Source of the DNA: Sporobacter termitidis DSM 10068
GTDB lineage: Bacteria; Bacillota; Clostridia; Oscillospirales; Oscillospiraceae
Assembly (NCBI RefSeq): GCF_900130065.1
Contig: NZ_FQXV01000004.1
Span: 186,001-250,000 of the forward strand
DNA: 64,000 bases
Reading direction: 5' to 3'
The translations under genes were made by a program, and so were the position numbers. Below the pieces are notes generated by a model, which ran no database searches, was not told where the DNA came from, and was given only the letters and a program-made list of their open reading frames with translations. Shown in pieces: positions 8,122-16,835 of the stretch (position 1 is its first letter; every line of letters starts with the position of its first letter).

Positions 8122-8179
8122 AAGTTATAAATATATAACTTTGTGTGATAAATATATAACTTGAATTTAAAATTGTCAA
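8122..8179 (-). promoter_or_regulatory. Promoter and operator of the DUF3796-XRE operon
   Basis: Minus-strand TTGACA (8174-8179), 17-base spacer and TATATT (8151-8156). The -10 lies in one copy of ATAAATATATAACTT (8148-8162). A second copy lies 21 bases away (8127-8141) inside a perfect palindrome AAGTTATA-AATA-TATAACTT (8122-8141) just past the start point. The two-helical-turn spacing suits a repressor bound as two dimers. Confidence 0.7.
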
Positions 8180-8260
8180 GACATATTTTAAAAATCCGGC
8201 CAGACGATGCATAGGCAGAGGCACTCTTGGGCAGGATAACCCAATATTAGTTTGGGCGAA

Positions 8261-8315
8261 TTGTTTAATCTATTAAACAATACATGTTGACATGTATTTT
8301 TTCATCGCATATAAT
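8261..8315 (+). promoter_or_regulatory. Promoter of aspS, with upstream inverted repeat
   Basis: Consensus TTGACA (8287-8292), 17-base spacer, TATAAT (8310-8315). Directly upstream is a perfect 9-base inverted repeat, TTGTTTAAT-CT-ATTAAACAA (8261-8280), a possible activator or repressor site. Transcription would start near 8322 and run into the T-box. Confidence 0.8.
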
Positions 8316-8321
8316 TCAAAA

Positions 8322-8541
8322 CAGGAAGACTCCGCTTTTATGGAAAGTCCGACAGAGAATTCGCGTCACCGGTTGAGAGCGCGATACGGATGAGTAGTGA
8401 GCAGGGGAACGCTTCTGAAAGTCCGGAAATTGAATATGAAAGTGGACGCGGGCTTTCCGCGTCAATGCGGGTGGCACCGCGGGCAGACAGAATTGCTCGT
8501 CCCGGGAATTATTTGACGATAATTTCCGGGATTTTTTGTTT
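8322..8541 (+). ncRNA. T-box riboswitch upstream of aspS
   Basis: The T-box/antiterminator core GCGGGTGGCACCGCGG is at 8467-8482. It is followed by an intrinsic terminator at 8501-8537 (CCCGGGAATTAT / ATAATTTCCGGG, then ATTTTTTG). The upstream part contains a stem-I-like region with AGAGAATTCGCG. I could not assign the specifier codon; Asp (GAC) or Asn (AAC) is expected from the downstream aspS-gatCAB genes. Uncharged tRNA would pair with the antiterminator and turn the operon on. Confidence 0.88.
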
Positions 8542-8557
8542 ATCTGGAGGAAGAGCA

Positions 8558-10285
8558 ATGCTGAGAACACACATCTGCAACGAGCTCCGGACGGGGCACA
8601 TCGGAGAAAAAGCCACGCTGGCCGGCTGGGTCGACACGATCCGGGACCACGGCGGCGTCAAGTTTCTGGACCTGCGGGATGAGAGCGGCGTCACCCAGGT
8701 CGTCTTCCACGACGATGCCCTGCTGGACGGCGTCAATCGGGAAACGGTCATTGCCGTGACCGGCGTCGTGGAGGCCCGGGACGAGGAGAACGTCAATCCG
8801 AAGATCGACACCGGCATGATCGATCTCCGGGCGGAATCTATCACCGTCCTCGGCCCCAGTCGGAGCGTCCTGCCTTTTGAAGTCAGGGAATCGACAGACA
8901 CCCGTGAGGAGGTCCGGCTCAAATACCGGTTCCTCGACCTCAGGAACCCGGACATCCACAAAAATATCGTTCTGCGCGCGCAGGTGATCAGCTTCCTGCG
9001 GCGCCGGATGGAGGAGCTGGGCTTTCTTGAGATTCAAACGCCGATTTTGACGGCGTCGTCGCCGGAGGGCGCGCGGGACTATCTCGTCCCCAGCCGCAAG
9101 CACAAGGGCAAGTTTTACGCGCTGCCGCAGGCGCCCCAGCAGTTCAAGCAGATGCTGATGGTGTCCGGCTTTGAGAAATATTTTCAGGTCGCACCCTGCT
9201 TCCGGGACGAGGATGCCCGGGGCGACCGCTCGCCGGGCGAGTTTTACCAGCTGGACTTTGAAATGGCGTTCGCCGAGCAGGAGGACGTATTGACCGTCGC
9301 CGAGACGGTGCTGTACGACACGTTTACGAAATTTTCCGATAAGCGCGTGTCAAAGCCGCCGTTTCGGCGCATCACCTACGCCGAGGCGATGCTCCACTAC
9401 GGCTGCGACAAGCCCGACCTCCGCAATCCGCTCGTCATCTGCGACCTGACCGACTTCTTCAGAGGGGTGGAATTTGCCGCCTTTAAAAACAAGCCGGTCC
9501 GCGGGATCGTGGCCGACTGCTCCGGCTGCACCCGCAGCTTCTTTGAAAATTCGCTGAAGTACGCCACCTCTATCGGCATGAAGGGCCTGGGGTACATCAC
9601 GCTCAGCGAGGGCAATTTCAAGGGCCCCATCGAAAAGTTCCTTTCGGAGGAGCAGAAGAAATATCTGATCGGCCATTGCGATATCAAGGAAGGGCAGACG
9701 CTCTTCTTCATCAGCGACGCGCCCGGCGCCGCCGACAGGTTTGCCGGCCTCATCCGCACCTGGCTGGGCGAAAACCTCAATATCATCGACACGGACGCGT
9801 TTGAGTTCTGCTTTGTCGTCGACTTCCCCATGTACGAGCGCGACCCGGAGACGAACGCCGTCGGGTTCACGCACAATCCGTTTTCCATGCCTCAGGGCGG
9901 ACTGGAGGCGCTGGAGACGAAAAATCCGCTGGAGATCGTCGCGTATCAGTACGACGTCGTCTGCAGCGGCGTGGAGCTTTCCTCCGGCGCCGTGCGGAAC
10001 CATTCGCCCGAGATCATGAAAAAGGCCTTTGCCATCGCCGGATATTCCGAGGAGGTATTGGAGGAGCGGTTCGGCGCCCTCTATACGGCGTTCCAGTACG
10101 GCGCGCCGCCCCACGCCGGCATGGCCCCCGGCATCGACCGTATGGTCATGCTGCTGGCTGGTGAGGAGACGATCCGCGATGTCATCGCCTTCCCCCTAAA
10201 CGGCAACGCCCAGGACCTTTTGATGGGCGCTCCCTGCGAGGTCACGGAGCATCAGCTCAGGGAAGTGCACGTCAAAATAAGATAA
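8558..10285 (+). CDS. aspS: Aspartyl-tRNA synthetase
   Basis: 575 aa, class II synthetase of the bacterial type: N-terminal OB-fold anticodon-binding domain (residues about 1-110), catalytic core with FLEIQTPILTASSPEGARDY and RDEDARGDRSPGEFYQLD, an inserted GAD domain, and motif 3 near GMAPGIDRMVMLL. The start at 8558 follows GGAGGAAGAGC. A longer in-frame extension to 8390 covers the T-box and is rejected. gatCAB lies just downstream, so AspRS is probably non-discriminating and also charges tRNA-Asn with Asp for GatCAB to amidate (inference). Confidence 0.96.
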   Translation: MLRTHICNELRTGHIGEKATLAGWVDTIRDHGGVKFLDLRDESGVTQVVFHDDALLDGVNRETVIAVTGVVEARDEENVNPKIDTGMIDLRAESITVLGPSRSVLPFEVRESTDTREEVRLKYRFLDLRNPDIHKNIVLRAQVISFLRRRMEELGFLEIQTPILTASSPEGARDYLVPSRKHKGKFYALPQAPQQFKQMLMVSGFEKYFQVAPCFRDEDARGDRSPGEFYQLDFEMAFAEQEDVLTVAETVLYDTFTKFSDKRVSKPPFRRITYAEAMLHYGCDKPDLRNPLVICDLTDFFRGVEFAAFKNKPVRGIVADCSGCTRSFFENSLKYATSIGMKGLGYITLSEGNFKGPIEKFLSEEQKKYLIGHCDIKEGQTLFFISDAPGAADRFAGLIRTWLGENLNIIDTDAFEFCFVVDFPMYERDPETNAVGFTHNPFSMPQGGLEALETKNPLEIVAYQYDVVCSGVELSSGAVRNHSPEIMKKAFAIAGYSEEVLEERFGALYTAFQYGAPPHAGMAPGIDRMVMLLAGEETIRDVIAFPLNGNAQDLLMGAPCEVTEHQLREVHVKIR

Positions 10286-10287
10286 GC

Positions 10288-10480
10288 CCACCCACCCGCC
10301 CGATAGAGGCATAGGGGGCTCCGCCCCAAACCCCATCGGGGCTCTGCCCCGGACCTCATTTGGGCTGGTGAGGTGTCTCGATATACAACGTAGGGGCGAT
10401 TCACGAGTCGCCCGCCGCTGCGTAGGATATACGATTTATCGCAGGGATGGCCGTTGGCCATCCGCCGCCGCAAGGCATGT
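10288..10480. repeat. Intergenic hairpin repeats between aspS and gatC
   Basis: Begins with the C-rich tract CCCACCCACCCGCCC, then two GGGGCT-CCG-CCCC-type hairpins (10309-10345), then TAGGGGCGATTCACGAGTCGCCCG (10391-10414) and GGATGGCCGTTGGCCATCC (10444-10462). Both repeat families recur elsewhere in the window. No gene is seen. Confidence 0.7.
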
Positions 10481-10504
10481 AAAATAAAAAAGGATAGTGA
10501 TTTT

Positions 10505-10789
10505 ATGATCACAGTCGATGAACTGAAAAAGATCGCCGCGCTGGCGAAGCTGTCGCTGGACGGCGAGGACGTGGAGGCGCTCCGGCGCGATATCGACAAT
10601 GTGCTGGAGTTTGCCGATACGATCGCGCAGGCGGCCGTCGACCTGCCGGAGGAGGCCGGGGGCGAGGCGTCCTGGCGCTTCAGGGAGGACGTCTGCCGGC
10701 CGTCGTACCCGGCGGAGGAGATACTGAAAAACGCCGGAGAGCGGCAGGACGGCTTCTTTGTGGCGCGCCAGCGGGGAGGCCTGATCTGA
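10505..10789 (+). CDS. gatC: Asp/Glu-tRNA(Asn/Gln) amidotransferase subunit C
   Basis: 94 aa, the small belt subunit that stabilises GatA-GatB. The N-terminus ITVDELKKIAALAKLSLD is the standard GatC opening, and the C-terminus DGFFVARQRGG is typical. The ATG at 10505 is chosen on this homology; an upstream in-frame ATG at 10454 lies in the repeat region. The stop overlaps the gatA start (TGATG). Confidence 0.92.
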   Translation: MITVDELKKIAALAKLSLDGEDVEALRRDIDNVLEFADTIAQAAVDLPEEAGGEASWRFREDVCRPSYPAEEILKNAGERQDGFFVARQRGGLI

Positions 10790-12240
10790 TGAACACGATC
10801 AAAAACGTCAGGCATCTTTTAAAGTGCAAGGAAATCACCTGCCGCGAGCTGACCGTCCGATTTTTGAAAGCCGCCGAGGAGCTGAACCCGGAGCTGACGG
10901 CCTACATCACCCTAACGCGGGAGGCGGCGCTGAAGACCGCCGACGACGTGGACAAGAAGATACAAAAGGGCGAGGAGCTCCAGCCCCTGGAGGGCATCCC
11001 GTTCTGCCTGAAGGACAACATTTCCACAAAGGGCCTTCGGACCACGTGCGCCTCGCGCATGCTGGAGGATTACACGCCCATTTATGACGCCGCCGTATGG
11101 GAGAGCCTGAAAGGGCAGAACGCCGTCATCATCGGCAAGGGGAACATGGACGAATTCGCCATGGGCTCCACCTGCGAAAACTCTTATTTCGGCGGCGCGA
11201 AAAACCCGCGCAACCTGGGCCATGTGGCCGGGGGCAGCTCGGGCGGCGTGGCGGCGGCGGTGGCGGGGAACCTGGCCGTCTACGGCATTGGCTCCGACAC
11301 CGGCGGCAGTATCCGCATGCCTGCCTCCTTCTGCGGCCTTGTCGGCCTCAAGCCCACGTACGGCGCAGTCTCCCGGCGGGGACTCATCGCCTATGGCTCG
11401 TCCCTGGACCAGATCGGCCCCATCGCGGCCTGCACCGAGGACGCGGCCGCTGTCTTTGACGAGATTTGCGCCAAGGACCCGCTGGACATGACCAGCGAGG
11501 GATCAGAGCCTGTTTCCGACAAGCTCACCGGCAGCGTCCGGGGTCTCAGGATCGGCCTTGCCAAGGAGTTTTTTGACGGCCTCCCGGAATCGGTCCGGAG
11601 ACCGCTGGACGAGGCGGTTGACCTGTATAGAAAGCTTGGCGCCGAGCTCGTCGAGCTGGAGTTCCCGCTGCTCAAATATGTCCTGCCGACGTATTACATC
11701 ATCGCCTGCGCCGAGGCGTCGTCCAATCTCGGGCGCTACGACGGCCTCCGTTACGGGCACCGTGCATCGGCATTCGACGACCTCAACGACTTCATCTGCC
11801 GCACCCGCAGCGAGGGGTTCGGCCAGGAGGTCCGCCGGCGCATCCTTCTGGGGGCGTACGTGCTCAGCGCGGGGTATTACGACGCGTATTACAACAAGGC
11901 GCAGCTTTTGAGAAAGAGCATCAAAAACGAGTTTTCCAAAATGTTTTCAAGGTGCGACGTCCTGCTGACGCCCACGGTGCCGGTCACGGCGCTCAAGTCC
12001 GGCGCCGGCATGACGCCAGTACAGATGTACCAGACGGACATCTGCACGTGCTCTGTCAATATCGCGGGACTGCCCGCCGTTTCGCTGCCCTGCGGCCATG
12101 ACGGAAAGGGGCTGCCGGTGGGCATGCAGCTGATCGGGGACAAGTTCAGCGAAGACGTCGTCTTAAACGCGTCTCTGGCGTTCGAGCGCGAGACGGAGGG
12201 GAGCCATCTGAAAACGGCGGATATGGGGGTGCTGCTGTGA
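10789..12240 (+). CDS. gatA: Asp/Glu-tRNA(Asn/Gln) amidotransferase subunit A
   Basis: 483 aa amidase-signature enzyme that hydrolyses glutamine and sends ammonia to GatB. The GGSSGGVAAAVAG loop (about residues 148-160) holds the catalytic Ser, and DTGGSIRMPASFCGLVGLKP continues the signature with the second catalytic Ser. The start overlaps gatC by one base, and the end overlaps the GTG of gatB by four bases, so the three subunits are translationally coupled. Confidence 0.96.
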   Translation: MNTIKNVRHLLKCKEITCRELTVRFLKAAEELNPELTAYITLTREAALKTADDVDKKIQKGEELQPLEGIPFCLKDNISTKGLRTTCASRMLEDYTPIYDAAVWESLKGQNAVIIGKGNMDEFAMGSTCENSYFGGAKNPRNLGHVAGGSSGGVAAAVAGNLAVYGIGSDTGGSIRMPASFCGLVGLKPTYGAVSRRGLIAYGSSLDQIGPIAACTEDAAAVFDEICAKDPLDMTSEGSEPVSDKLTGSVRGLRIGLAKEFFDGLPESVRRPLDEAVDLYRKLGAELVELEFPLLKYVLPTYYIIACAEASSNLGRYDGLRYGHRASAFDDLNDFICRTRSEGFGQEVRRRILLGAYVLSAGYYDAYYNKAQLLRKSIKNEFSKMFSRCDVLLTPTVPVTALKSGAGMTPVQMYQTDICTCSVNIAGLPAVSLPCGHDGKGLPVGMQLIGDKFSEDVVLNASLAFERETEGSHLKTADMGVLL

Positions 12241-13652
12241 CGTACGAAATGGTCATCGGGCTCGAAACGCACGTCGAGCTCTCAACAAAGACGAAAATCT
12301 TCTGCGGCTGCACAACGCAGTTCGGCGGCGCGCCGAACACGCACTGCTGCCCCGTCTGCACGGGCCAGCCGGGCAGCCTGCCCGTTTTGAACAAAAGCGT
12401 CATCGAGTACGCCGCGACGGCGGGGCTCGCGCTCAACTGCGGCATCAACACGCAGTCGGTCATGGCACGCAAGCACTATGTCTATCCCGACCTGCCGAAG
12501 GCGTATCAGATTTCCCAATACGAGCAGCCGCTGTGCGAGGGCGGCTGGGTCGAGCTCTCCGGCGGCAGGCGCATCAACCTGACGCGCATCCACATCGAGG
12601 AGGACGCCGGCAAGCTCGTCCACCAGGGCGGGGCGGTGTTCATCGACTACAACCGCGGGGGCGTGCCGCTCATCGAGATCGTCTCGGAGCCCGATTTCCG
12701 CAGCGCCGAGGAGTGCACCGAATATCTTGAAAAGCTGCAGACCATCCTGCGGGCCGTGGGCGTGTCCGACTGCCGCATGCAGGAGGGGTCCATGCGCTGC
12801 GACGTGAATATCTCGCTGCGGCCGAAGGGCGAAACAAAATTCGGCGTCCGCGCCGAGATCAAGAACCTCAATTCCTTTACGTCGGTCGCCGCCGCCATCG
12901 CGCACGAATTTGACCGGCAGGAGGAGCTGCTTTCAGCAGGCGGCGCCGTCGAGCAGGAAACGCGCCATTTCGACGCCGACACGGGCGAGACGAGCAGCCT
13001 CCGGGGCAAGGAAAACGCGGACGATTACCGCTACTTCCCGGAGCCTGATATCGTCCCCGTCATCATTCCGGAAGACGTATTGCAGAGACTCAGGGACGGC
13101 CTGCCCGAGCTGCCAGACGCCAAGCGGGAGCGGTATATATCGGCGCTCGGCGTACCGGAGGCCGACGCGCGCCTCCTGACGAAATACAGAAAGGTGTCGG
13201 AGTATTTCGAAGCAGCCTCCGAGGGCTGCGAAAGCCCCAAGACGGCGGCGACGTTCATGGTGACGCAGATGTTCAGCCTCATTCCCACCGAGGCCGAGCG
13301 CGAGAACTGGTCGCCTGCTGTTTCGGCCGCCCAGTTAAACGAGCTGGTAAAGCTCCTTGAGGGGGGCAAGCTCAGCCGCAACATCGCCAAGCGCGTCTTT
13401 TCCCAGATGCTTGAAACGGGGAAGCCTGCCACGGACTTTATCTCCGAGGAGGACATGGCCGGGTTCGATGCCGGTGCGCTCAACGAGCTCTGCCTGCGGG
13501 CCGTTGCCGAAAACTCAAAGTCCGTGGACGACTACCGCACCGGCAAGGAGAAGGCCATCAAGGCGCTCGTCGGCGCCGTCATGCGGGAGTCCAGGGGCCG
13601 CGCCAACGCCATCGAGGCGGAGGAGCTGCTGAAGAAGATCATCGCCGGTTAG
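12237..13652 (+). CDS. gatB: Asp/Glu-tRNA(Asn/Gln) amidotransferase subunit B
   Basis: 471 aa; binds misacylated tRNA, activates the side chain with ATP and performs transamidation. GTG start overlapping the gatA stop (GTGA). GLETHVELSTKTKIFCGC with NTHCCPVCTGQPG is the diagnostic N-terminal segment with its zinc cysteines, and the C-terminal YqeY-like tail ends LLKKIIAG. It closes the T-box-controlled aspS-gatCAB unit. Together the genes can make Asn-tRNA and/or Gln-tRNA by the indirect route. Confidence 0.96.
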   Translation: MTYEMVIGLETHVELSTKTKIFCGCTTQFGGAPNTHCCPVCTGQPGSLPVLNKSVIEYAATAGLALNCGINTQSVMARKHYVYPDLPKAYQISQYEQPLCEGGWVELSGGRRINLTRIHIEEDAGKLVHQGGAVFIDYNRGGVPLIEIVSEPDFRSAEECTEYLEKLQTILRAVGVSDCRMQEGSMRCDVNISLRPKGETKFGVRAEIKNLNSFTSVAAAIAHEFDRQEELLSAGGAVEQETRHFDADTGETSSLRGKENADDYRYFPEPDIVPVIIPEDVLQRLRDGLPELPDAKRERYISALGVPEADARLLTKYRKVSEYFEAASEGCESPKTAATFMVTQMFSLIPTEAERENWSPAVSAAQLNELVKLLEGGKLSRNIAKRVFSQMLETGKPATDFISEEDMAGFDAGALNELCLRAVAENSKSVDDYRTGKEKAIKALVGAVMRESRGRANAIEAEELLKKIIAG

Positions 13653-13659
13653 AATTCCC

Positions 13660-13893
13660 GCCCACCCGCCCCAAAAAGGTATGGGGCTTCGCCCCATGCC
13701 CCAGTTGAGGGGCTCCGCCCCTGTGACCCCGGTTGGGGCTTTGCCCCGTGTCCGGATTGAGGGGCTCCGCCCCTGTGACCTCGGTTGGGGCTTTGCCCCA
13801 TGGTCCGATTGAAGGGTTTCGGTCCTGTGGCTCCGGTTGGGGCTTCGCCCCATGGTCCGATTGAAGGGTCTCGGCCCTGTGGCCCGATTGGGC
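13660..13893. repeat. Tandem GGGGCT-YCG-CCCC hairpin array downstream of gatB
   Basis: After the C-rich tract CCCGCCCACCCGCCCC, about four degenerate units with a period near 52 bases run to 13893. Each has two mini-hairpins, of the form GGGGCTTTGCCCC and GGGGCTCCGCCCC, joined by GTGACC-CGGTT or GTCCGATTGA linkers. Later units diverge with compensating stem changes (AGGGTTTCGGTCCT, AGGGTCTCGGCCCT). Reading frames through it are low-complexity artefacts. Confidence 0.8.
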
Positions 13894-13930
13894 TCCGACC
13901 GATACCTCGTATAAAGAAGCTATGATTGTG

Positions 13931-14290
13931 TCAAACGGATGACAGGGCATCGGCGGCGGCTTCGAGGTCGGGCTTGAAAAAAATCAGGCGGCCCTTGTTG
14001 CACTCATAGATAAAGTCCTTCAGGCTTTTGCTCGTGTATCCGGAGAAATCGCCGACGATGGCGAGCCTGAGGTTATAGTTGGAGAACTTCTGCAGCATGT
14101 CGCCCGCCAGCCCCGACTTCAGGTCAAAGAAGCGCTCCGGCAGGGTCTCCCTGAACACGACGACGCCGGCGCTGTGTGCCATAAAGGATGCCGAGACGAT
14201 AAGATCGAGGATATCCTGAACGCTTTCAAGCCTGAGTGTTCTGTCGGCCACGGAGATGGTCACGCCGTTTTTAACAATGGTATTCATCAT
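13931..14290 (-). CDS. DUF4180-like protein
   Basis: 119 aa with the characteristic central stretch ETLPERFFDLKSGLAGDMLQ and LRLAIVGDFSGYTSKSLKDF. Members are small cytoplasmic proteins of unknown function, often paired with a DNA-binding protein. AAAGGAG precedes two consecutive ATGs (14290 and 14287); either could be used. It is 15 bases downstream of the helix-turn-helix gene and probably co-transcribed with it. Confidence 0.8.
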   Translation of the reverse strand: MMNTIVKNGVTISVADRTLRLESVQDILDLIVSASFMAHSAGVVVFRETLPERFFDLKSGLAGDMLQKFSNYNLRLAIVGDFSGYTSKSLKDFIYECNKGRLIFFKPDLEAAADALSSV

Positions 14291-14305
14291 GACGCTCCTT
14301 TCACG

Positions 14306-14761
14306 TTATTTAGGTTCATCGCCATCGTTTTGCTCCGTCAAAAAGGCGACGGTCTCCAGCATGGCCGCCGTGAACCGCGCGCCGCCCCAGAGGGTGACGC
14401 GCAGCTTGAATTCCTCTTCGATAAACTGTGCCTGCATGGAAGACCGCCCGAATTCGGGCGGTTTTGCGTTTAACACCGCTGTCAGCGCGTTCATGATGCG
14501 GACGGCCTCGTCCCTGAGGGGAACGCGGATGTCGACAACGGAAGACGCCGTCGCGGAAACGCCGGTATCCATCCCGGTCCGCGCCGCCTGGGGCGCTGCG
14601 GCGTTTTCGGTAAAAACCGAAAGGTCGTGGCCCGCCACCCGCCACCCTTTGCCGATTTTTACCGCGTGCAGCTTCCCCTCGCGAATATACCGCTGTATCG
14701 TCTTGGGGTGCATATCCAGCATTTTTGAGATTTGCTCTACCGTATAGTACGCATTGTCCAT
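14306..14761 (-). CDS. Excisionase/MerR-like helix-turn-helix protein
   Basis: 151 aa. The N-terminus YYTVEQISKMLDMHPKTIQR followed by YIREGKLHAVKIGKGWRV is a winged MerR/excisionase-type DNA-binding domain (residues about 5-50). A linker and an uncharacterised C-terminal region (about 75-145) follow. Probably the regulator of the two-gene unit with the DUF4180-like protein. The promoter at 14796-14824 and the small ACCT-ATA-AGGT repeat (14784-14794) lie just upstream. Confidence 0.82.
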   Translation of the reverse strand: MDNAYYTVEQISKMLDMHPKTIQRYIREGKLHAVKIGKGWRVAGHDLSVFTENAAAPQAARTGMDTGVSATASSVVDIRVPLRDEAVRIMNALTAVLNAKPPEFGRSSMQAQFIEEEFKLRVTLWGGARFTAAMLETVAFLTEQNDGDEPK

Positions 14762-14795
14762 GGTTGAGGTGCTCCTTAATGTAACCTATAAGGTA

Positions 14796-14824
14796 ATAAT
14801 AAGGAATAATAGGGAGCGTGTCAA
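14796..14824 (-). promoter_or_regulatory. Promoter of the HTH-DUF4180 operon
   Basis: Minus-strand TTGACA (14819-14824), 17-base spacer, TATTAT (14796-14801). The dyad ACCT-ATA-AGGT (14784-14794) lies at the expected start point and may be an autoregulatory operator. Confidence 0.7.
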
Positions 14825-14950
14825 GAGGGATTTTTCTCCCGCCAGGCGTCCCTGGGCGCGCGGTCCCGCAAAATTATATGGACCAAATGCGCCGGCTGGT
14901 TTATACTGGCAGAAACAGGCGCAGATATTCTGAGACGGAGGGAGGCCATT

Positions 14951-15439
14951 ATGGCAGACATCAGAGAGGTTCATGACGGCGAGCTGGACCGGTGCGCGGA
15001 GGTAATCCGGCGGGGGTTTCAGACGGTGGCGGACGATTTCGGGCTGACGGAGGAAAGGGTGCCGACGAACGGGGCGTATATCAAAACAGAAAGGCTCATA
15101 GCCGATAGGGCGAAGGGCAATCTCATGTACGCGCTCACGGAGGATGACCGCATTGTCGGCTTCATGCAGCTGGAGAACGCCGGGAACGGGACGTTTTATC
15201 TGGAGAAGATCTCCGTCGTGCCGGAATACCGGCACCGCGGGTATGGGACGGCGCTCCTGGATTTTGCCAGGGAAAAGGCAAAGGAAATGGGCGCCCATAA
15301 GCTGGGGATCGCGATCATCGAGGAGAACGGGATTTTAAAGGAGTGGTACATAAAAAACGGCTGTGTGCCAACAGGCAGTAAAAAATTTGAGCATCTGCCC
15401 TTTACGGTCGGCTTTCTGGAGCTGTCTGTCGGGGAGTAA
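14951..15439 (+). CDS. GNAT family N-acetyltransferase
   Basis: 162 aa single GNAT domain. The core KISVVPEYRHRGYGTALLDF carries the R-x-x-G-x-G acetyl-CoA loop, followed by an ENGILKEWYIKNGC segment typical of motif B. A strong GGAGGGAGG site precedes the ATG. The substrate is unknown. It is monocistronic, bounded by a divergent operon and a terminator. Confidence 0.9.
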   Translation: MADIREVHDGELDRCAEVIRRGFQTVADDFGLTEERVPTNGAYIKTERLIADRAKGNLMYALTEDDRIVGFMQLENAGNGTFYLEKISVVPEYRHRGYGTALLDFAREKAKEMGAHKLGIAIIEENGILKEWYIKNGCVPTGSKKFEHLPFTVGFLELSVGE

Positions 15440-15449
15440 AAAACAAAAA

Positions 15450-15485
15450 AGATTCTTCGGGGCTGAAAGCCCGAAGAATCTTTTG
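15450..15485. terminator. Bidirectional terminator between GNAT and larC
   Basis: Stem AGATTCTTCGGG / CCCGAAGAATCT with an 8-base loop, A-rich before and T-rich after (TTTTGCTTTTT). It can serve the plus-strand acetyltransferase and the minus-strand lar operon. Confidence 0.88.
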
Positions 15486-15506
15486 CTTTTTGATGTTTAG
15501 TTTGGG

Positions 15507-16835
15507 TTACTGCCCCTGAACGGATTTCATTTCGGCGGCGGCCGCGGCGTAGACCCGGGAAAAGGGGACGTTGTGGGCGGCGGCGGCCGCGCGGACGTCG
15601 TCGTATTCCGGTTTTTCCTTGACGATGCCGTAGCCCCTGGCGGACTTGATACGGATATCGCCGTAAATCGTTTTGACCTTGTAGGACGTCTTGTCCAGCA
15701 CATCGCGCTTCAGCGTTTCGTACCGGATGCCCAGCGTCGTCGTGTTCTCCAGCAGGAGGCGCGACATTTCGTTTTTGTCGTCCGGCGCGCACAGGCAGGT
15801 GAGCATGACGGCGGGGCGGCTTTTTTTCATGGTGATCGGCGTCGTAAAAACGTCCAGCGCGCCGCGGGAGAGCAGCAGCTCCGTCACATACCCGATGGCC
15901 TCGGGCGTCATGTCGTCCAGATTGCAGCGGAGCTCCGAGACGGTATCCTTTGTTTCCGGCCTGTCGCTCAGAAAGGCGCGAACGCAGTTGGCTGCCTCGA
16001 AATCCTTTGCGCCCATGCCGTAGCCGATCTTTGTGACGGCCATCGGTTCCATGTCGCCGAACCGGCGGACGAAGTGCTTGAGAAGCGCCGCGCCCGTGGG
16101 GGTGCAAAGCTCGCCATTTATTTTCCCGCCGTAGATCGGCACCCCCTGCAGGATATGCGCCGTCGCGGGGGCGGGCACCGGCAGGATGCCGTGGGCGCAG
16201 CGGACAAAGCCGGAGCCCACATGCACCGGCGAGGCCTCGATATTCGTCACGCCGAGCATCTGAAACAACAGGCAGCAGCCGACGATGTCGACGATGGCGT
16301 CGAAGGATCCGACCTCGTGGAAACGGATCTCGCCGAGCGGCACGCCATGGACGGCGGCCTCGGCCTCGCCGATGAGCTTGTATACGGCCAGCGCGTGGTC
16401 CTTCACGTTTTCGGCCAGATCGAGATTCTTGATGATCTCGCAGATGTCGTTATAGCTGTAATGGGCGTGCGCGTGGACATCCCCGCCGTGCGTGTGCTCG
16501 TGTGTATGCTCGTGCTCATGCTCATGTTCGTCATGTTCATGCGCATGGGAATGCTCATGCTCGCGGGGAGGCTCGTGATCTGGGCGGCTTTCAGGAGCGT
16601 CGGGGGCATCGGTGAAAGCGTCGTGGCTTGATTCCTCCTCGCCGCCGATGCGGATGCGCATCTTTGTGCCGGTGACGCCGCATTTGGTCATAAAATCGCA
16701 GCCGATATCGACGCGGGGCAGGCCCAGGCTCCGCATCCGCTGGAGAAAGATGTCCCTGTCGGGCAGGAGCTCCAGCAACGCGCCCATGAGCATGTCGCCC
16801 GCCGCGCCCATATTGCATTCAATATAGAGTTTCAT
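15507..16835 (-). CDS. larC: Nickel-pincer cofactor biosynthesis protein LarC
   Basis: 442 aa. CTP-dependent cyclometallase that inserts nickel into the pyridinium dithio-mononucleotide to finish the nickel-pincer cofactor of LarA-type racemases. The opening LYIECNMGAAGDMLMGALLE is the family start, and GEIRFHEVGSFDAIVDIVG follows the metal region. Residues about 87-125 form a very His-rich stretch (alternating H and E) suited to nickel storage or delivery. In Lactiplantibacillus the protein needs a programmed frameshift (LarC1/LarC2); here it is one continuous frame. The start overlaps the larB stop by four bases. Confidence 0.93.
   Translation of the reverse strand: MKLYIECNMGAAGDMLMGALLELLPDRDIFLQRMRSLGLPRVDIGCDFMTKCGVTGTKMRIRIGGEEESSHDAFTDAPDAPESRPDHEPPREHEHSHAHEHDEHEHEHEHTHEHTHGGDVHAHAHYSYNDICEIIKNLDLAENVKDHALAVYKLIGEAEAAVHGVPLGEIRFHEVGSFDAIVDIVGCCLLFQMLGVTNIEASPVHVGSGFVRCAHGILPVPAPATAHILQGVPIYGGKINGELCTPTGAALLKHFVRRFGDMEPMAVTKIGYGMGAKDFEAANCVRAFLSDRPETKDTVSELRCNLDDMTPEAIGYVTELLLSRGALDVFTTPITMKKSRPAVMLTCLCAPDDKNEMSRLLLENTTTLGIRYETLKRDVLDKTSYKVKTIYGDIRIKSARGYGIVKEKPEYDDVRAAAAAHNVPFSRVYAAAAAEMKSVQGQ

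Noticed and set aside
8390-8557. N-terminal extension of AspS from a GTG/ATG at 8390
   Set aside because: The region is the T-box leader and its terminator; a strong ribosome site and the conserved start are at 8558.
13639-13950. Pro/Gly/Arg-rich minus-strand frames through the hairpin array after gatB
   Set aside because: They translate the tandem DNA repeats, have no ribosome site and no protein-like composition.
15573-16631. Long plus-strand frame across larC
   Set aside because: Antisense shadow of a GC-rich gene; the minus strand has the LarC motifs and start.
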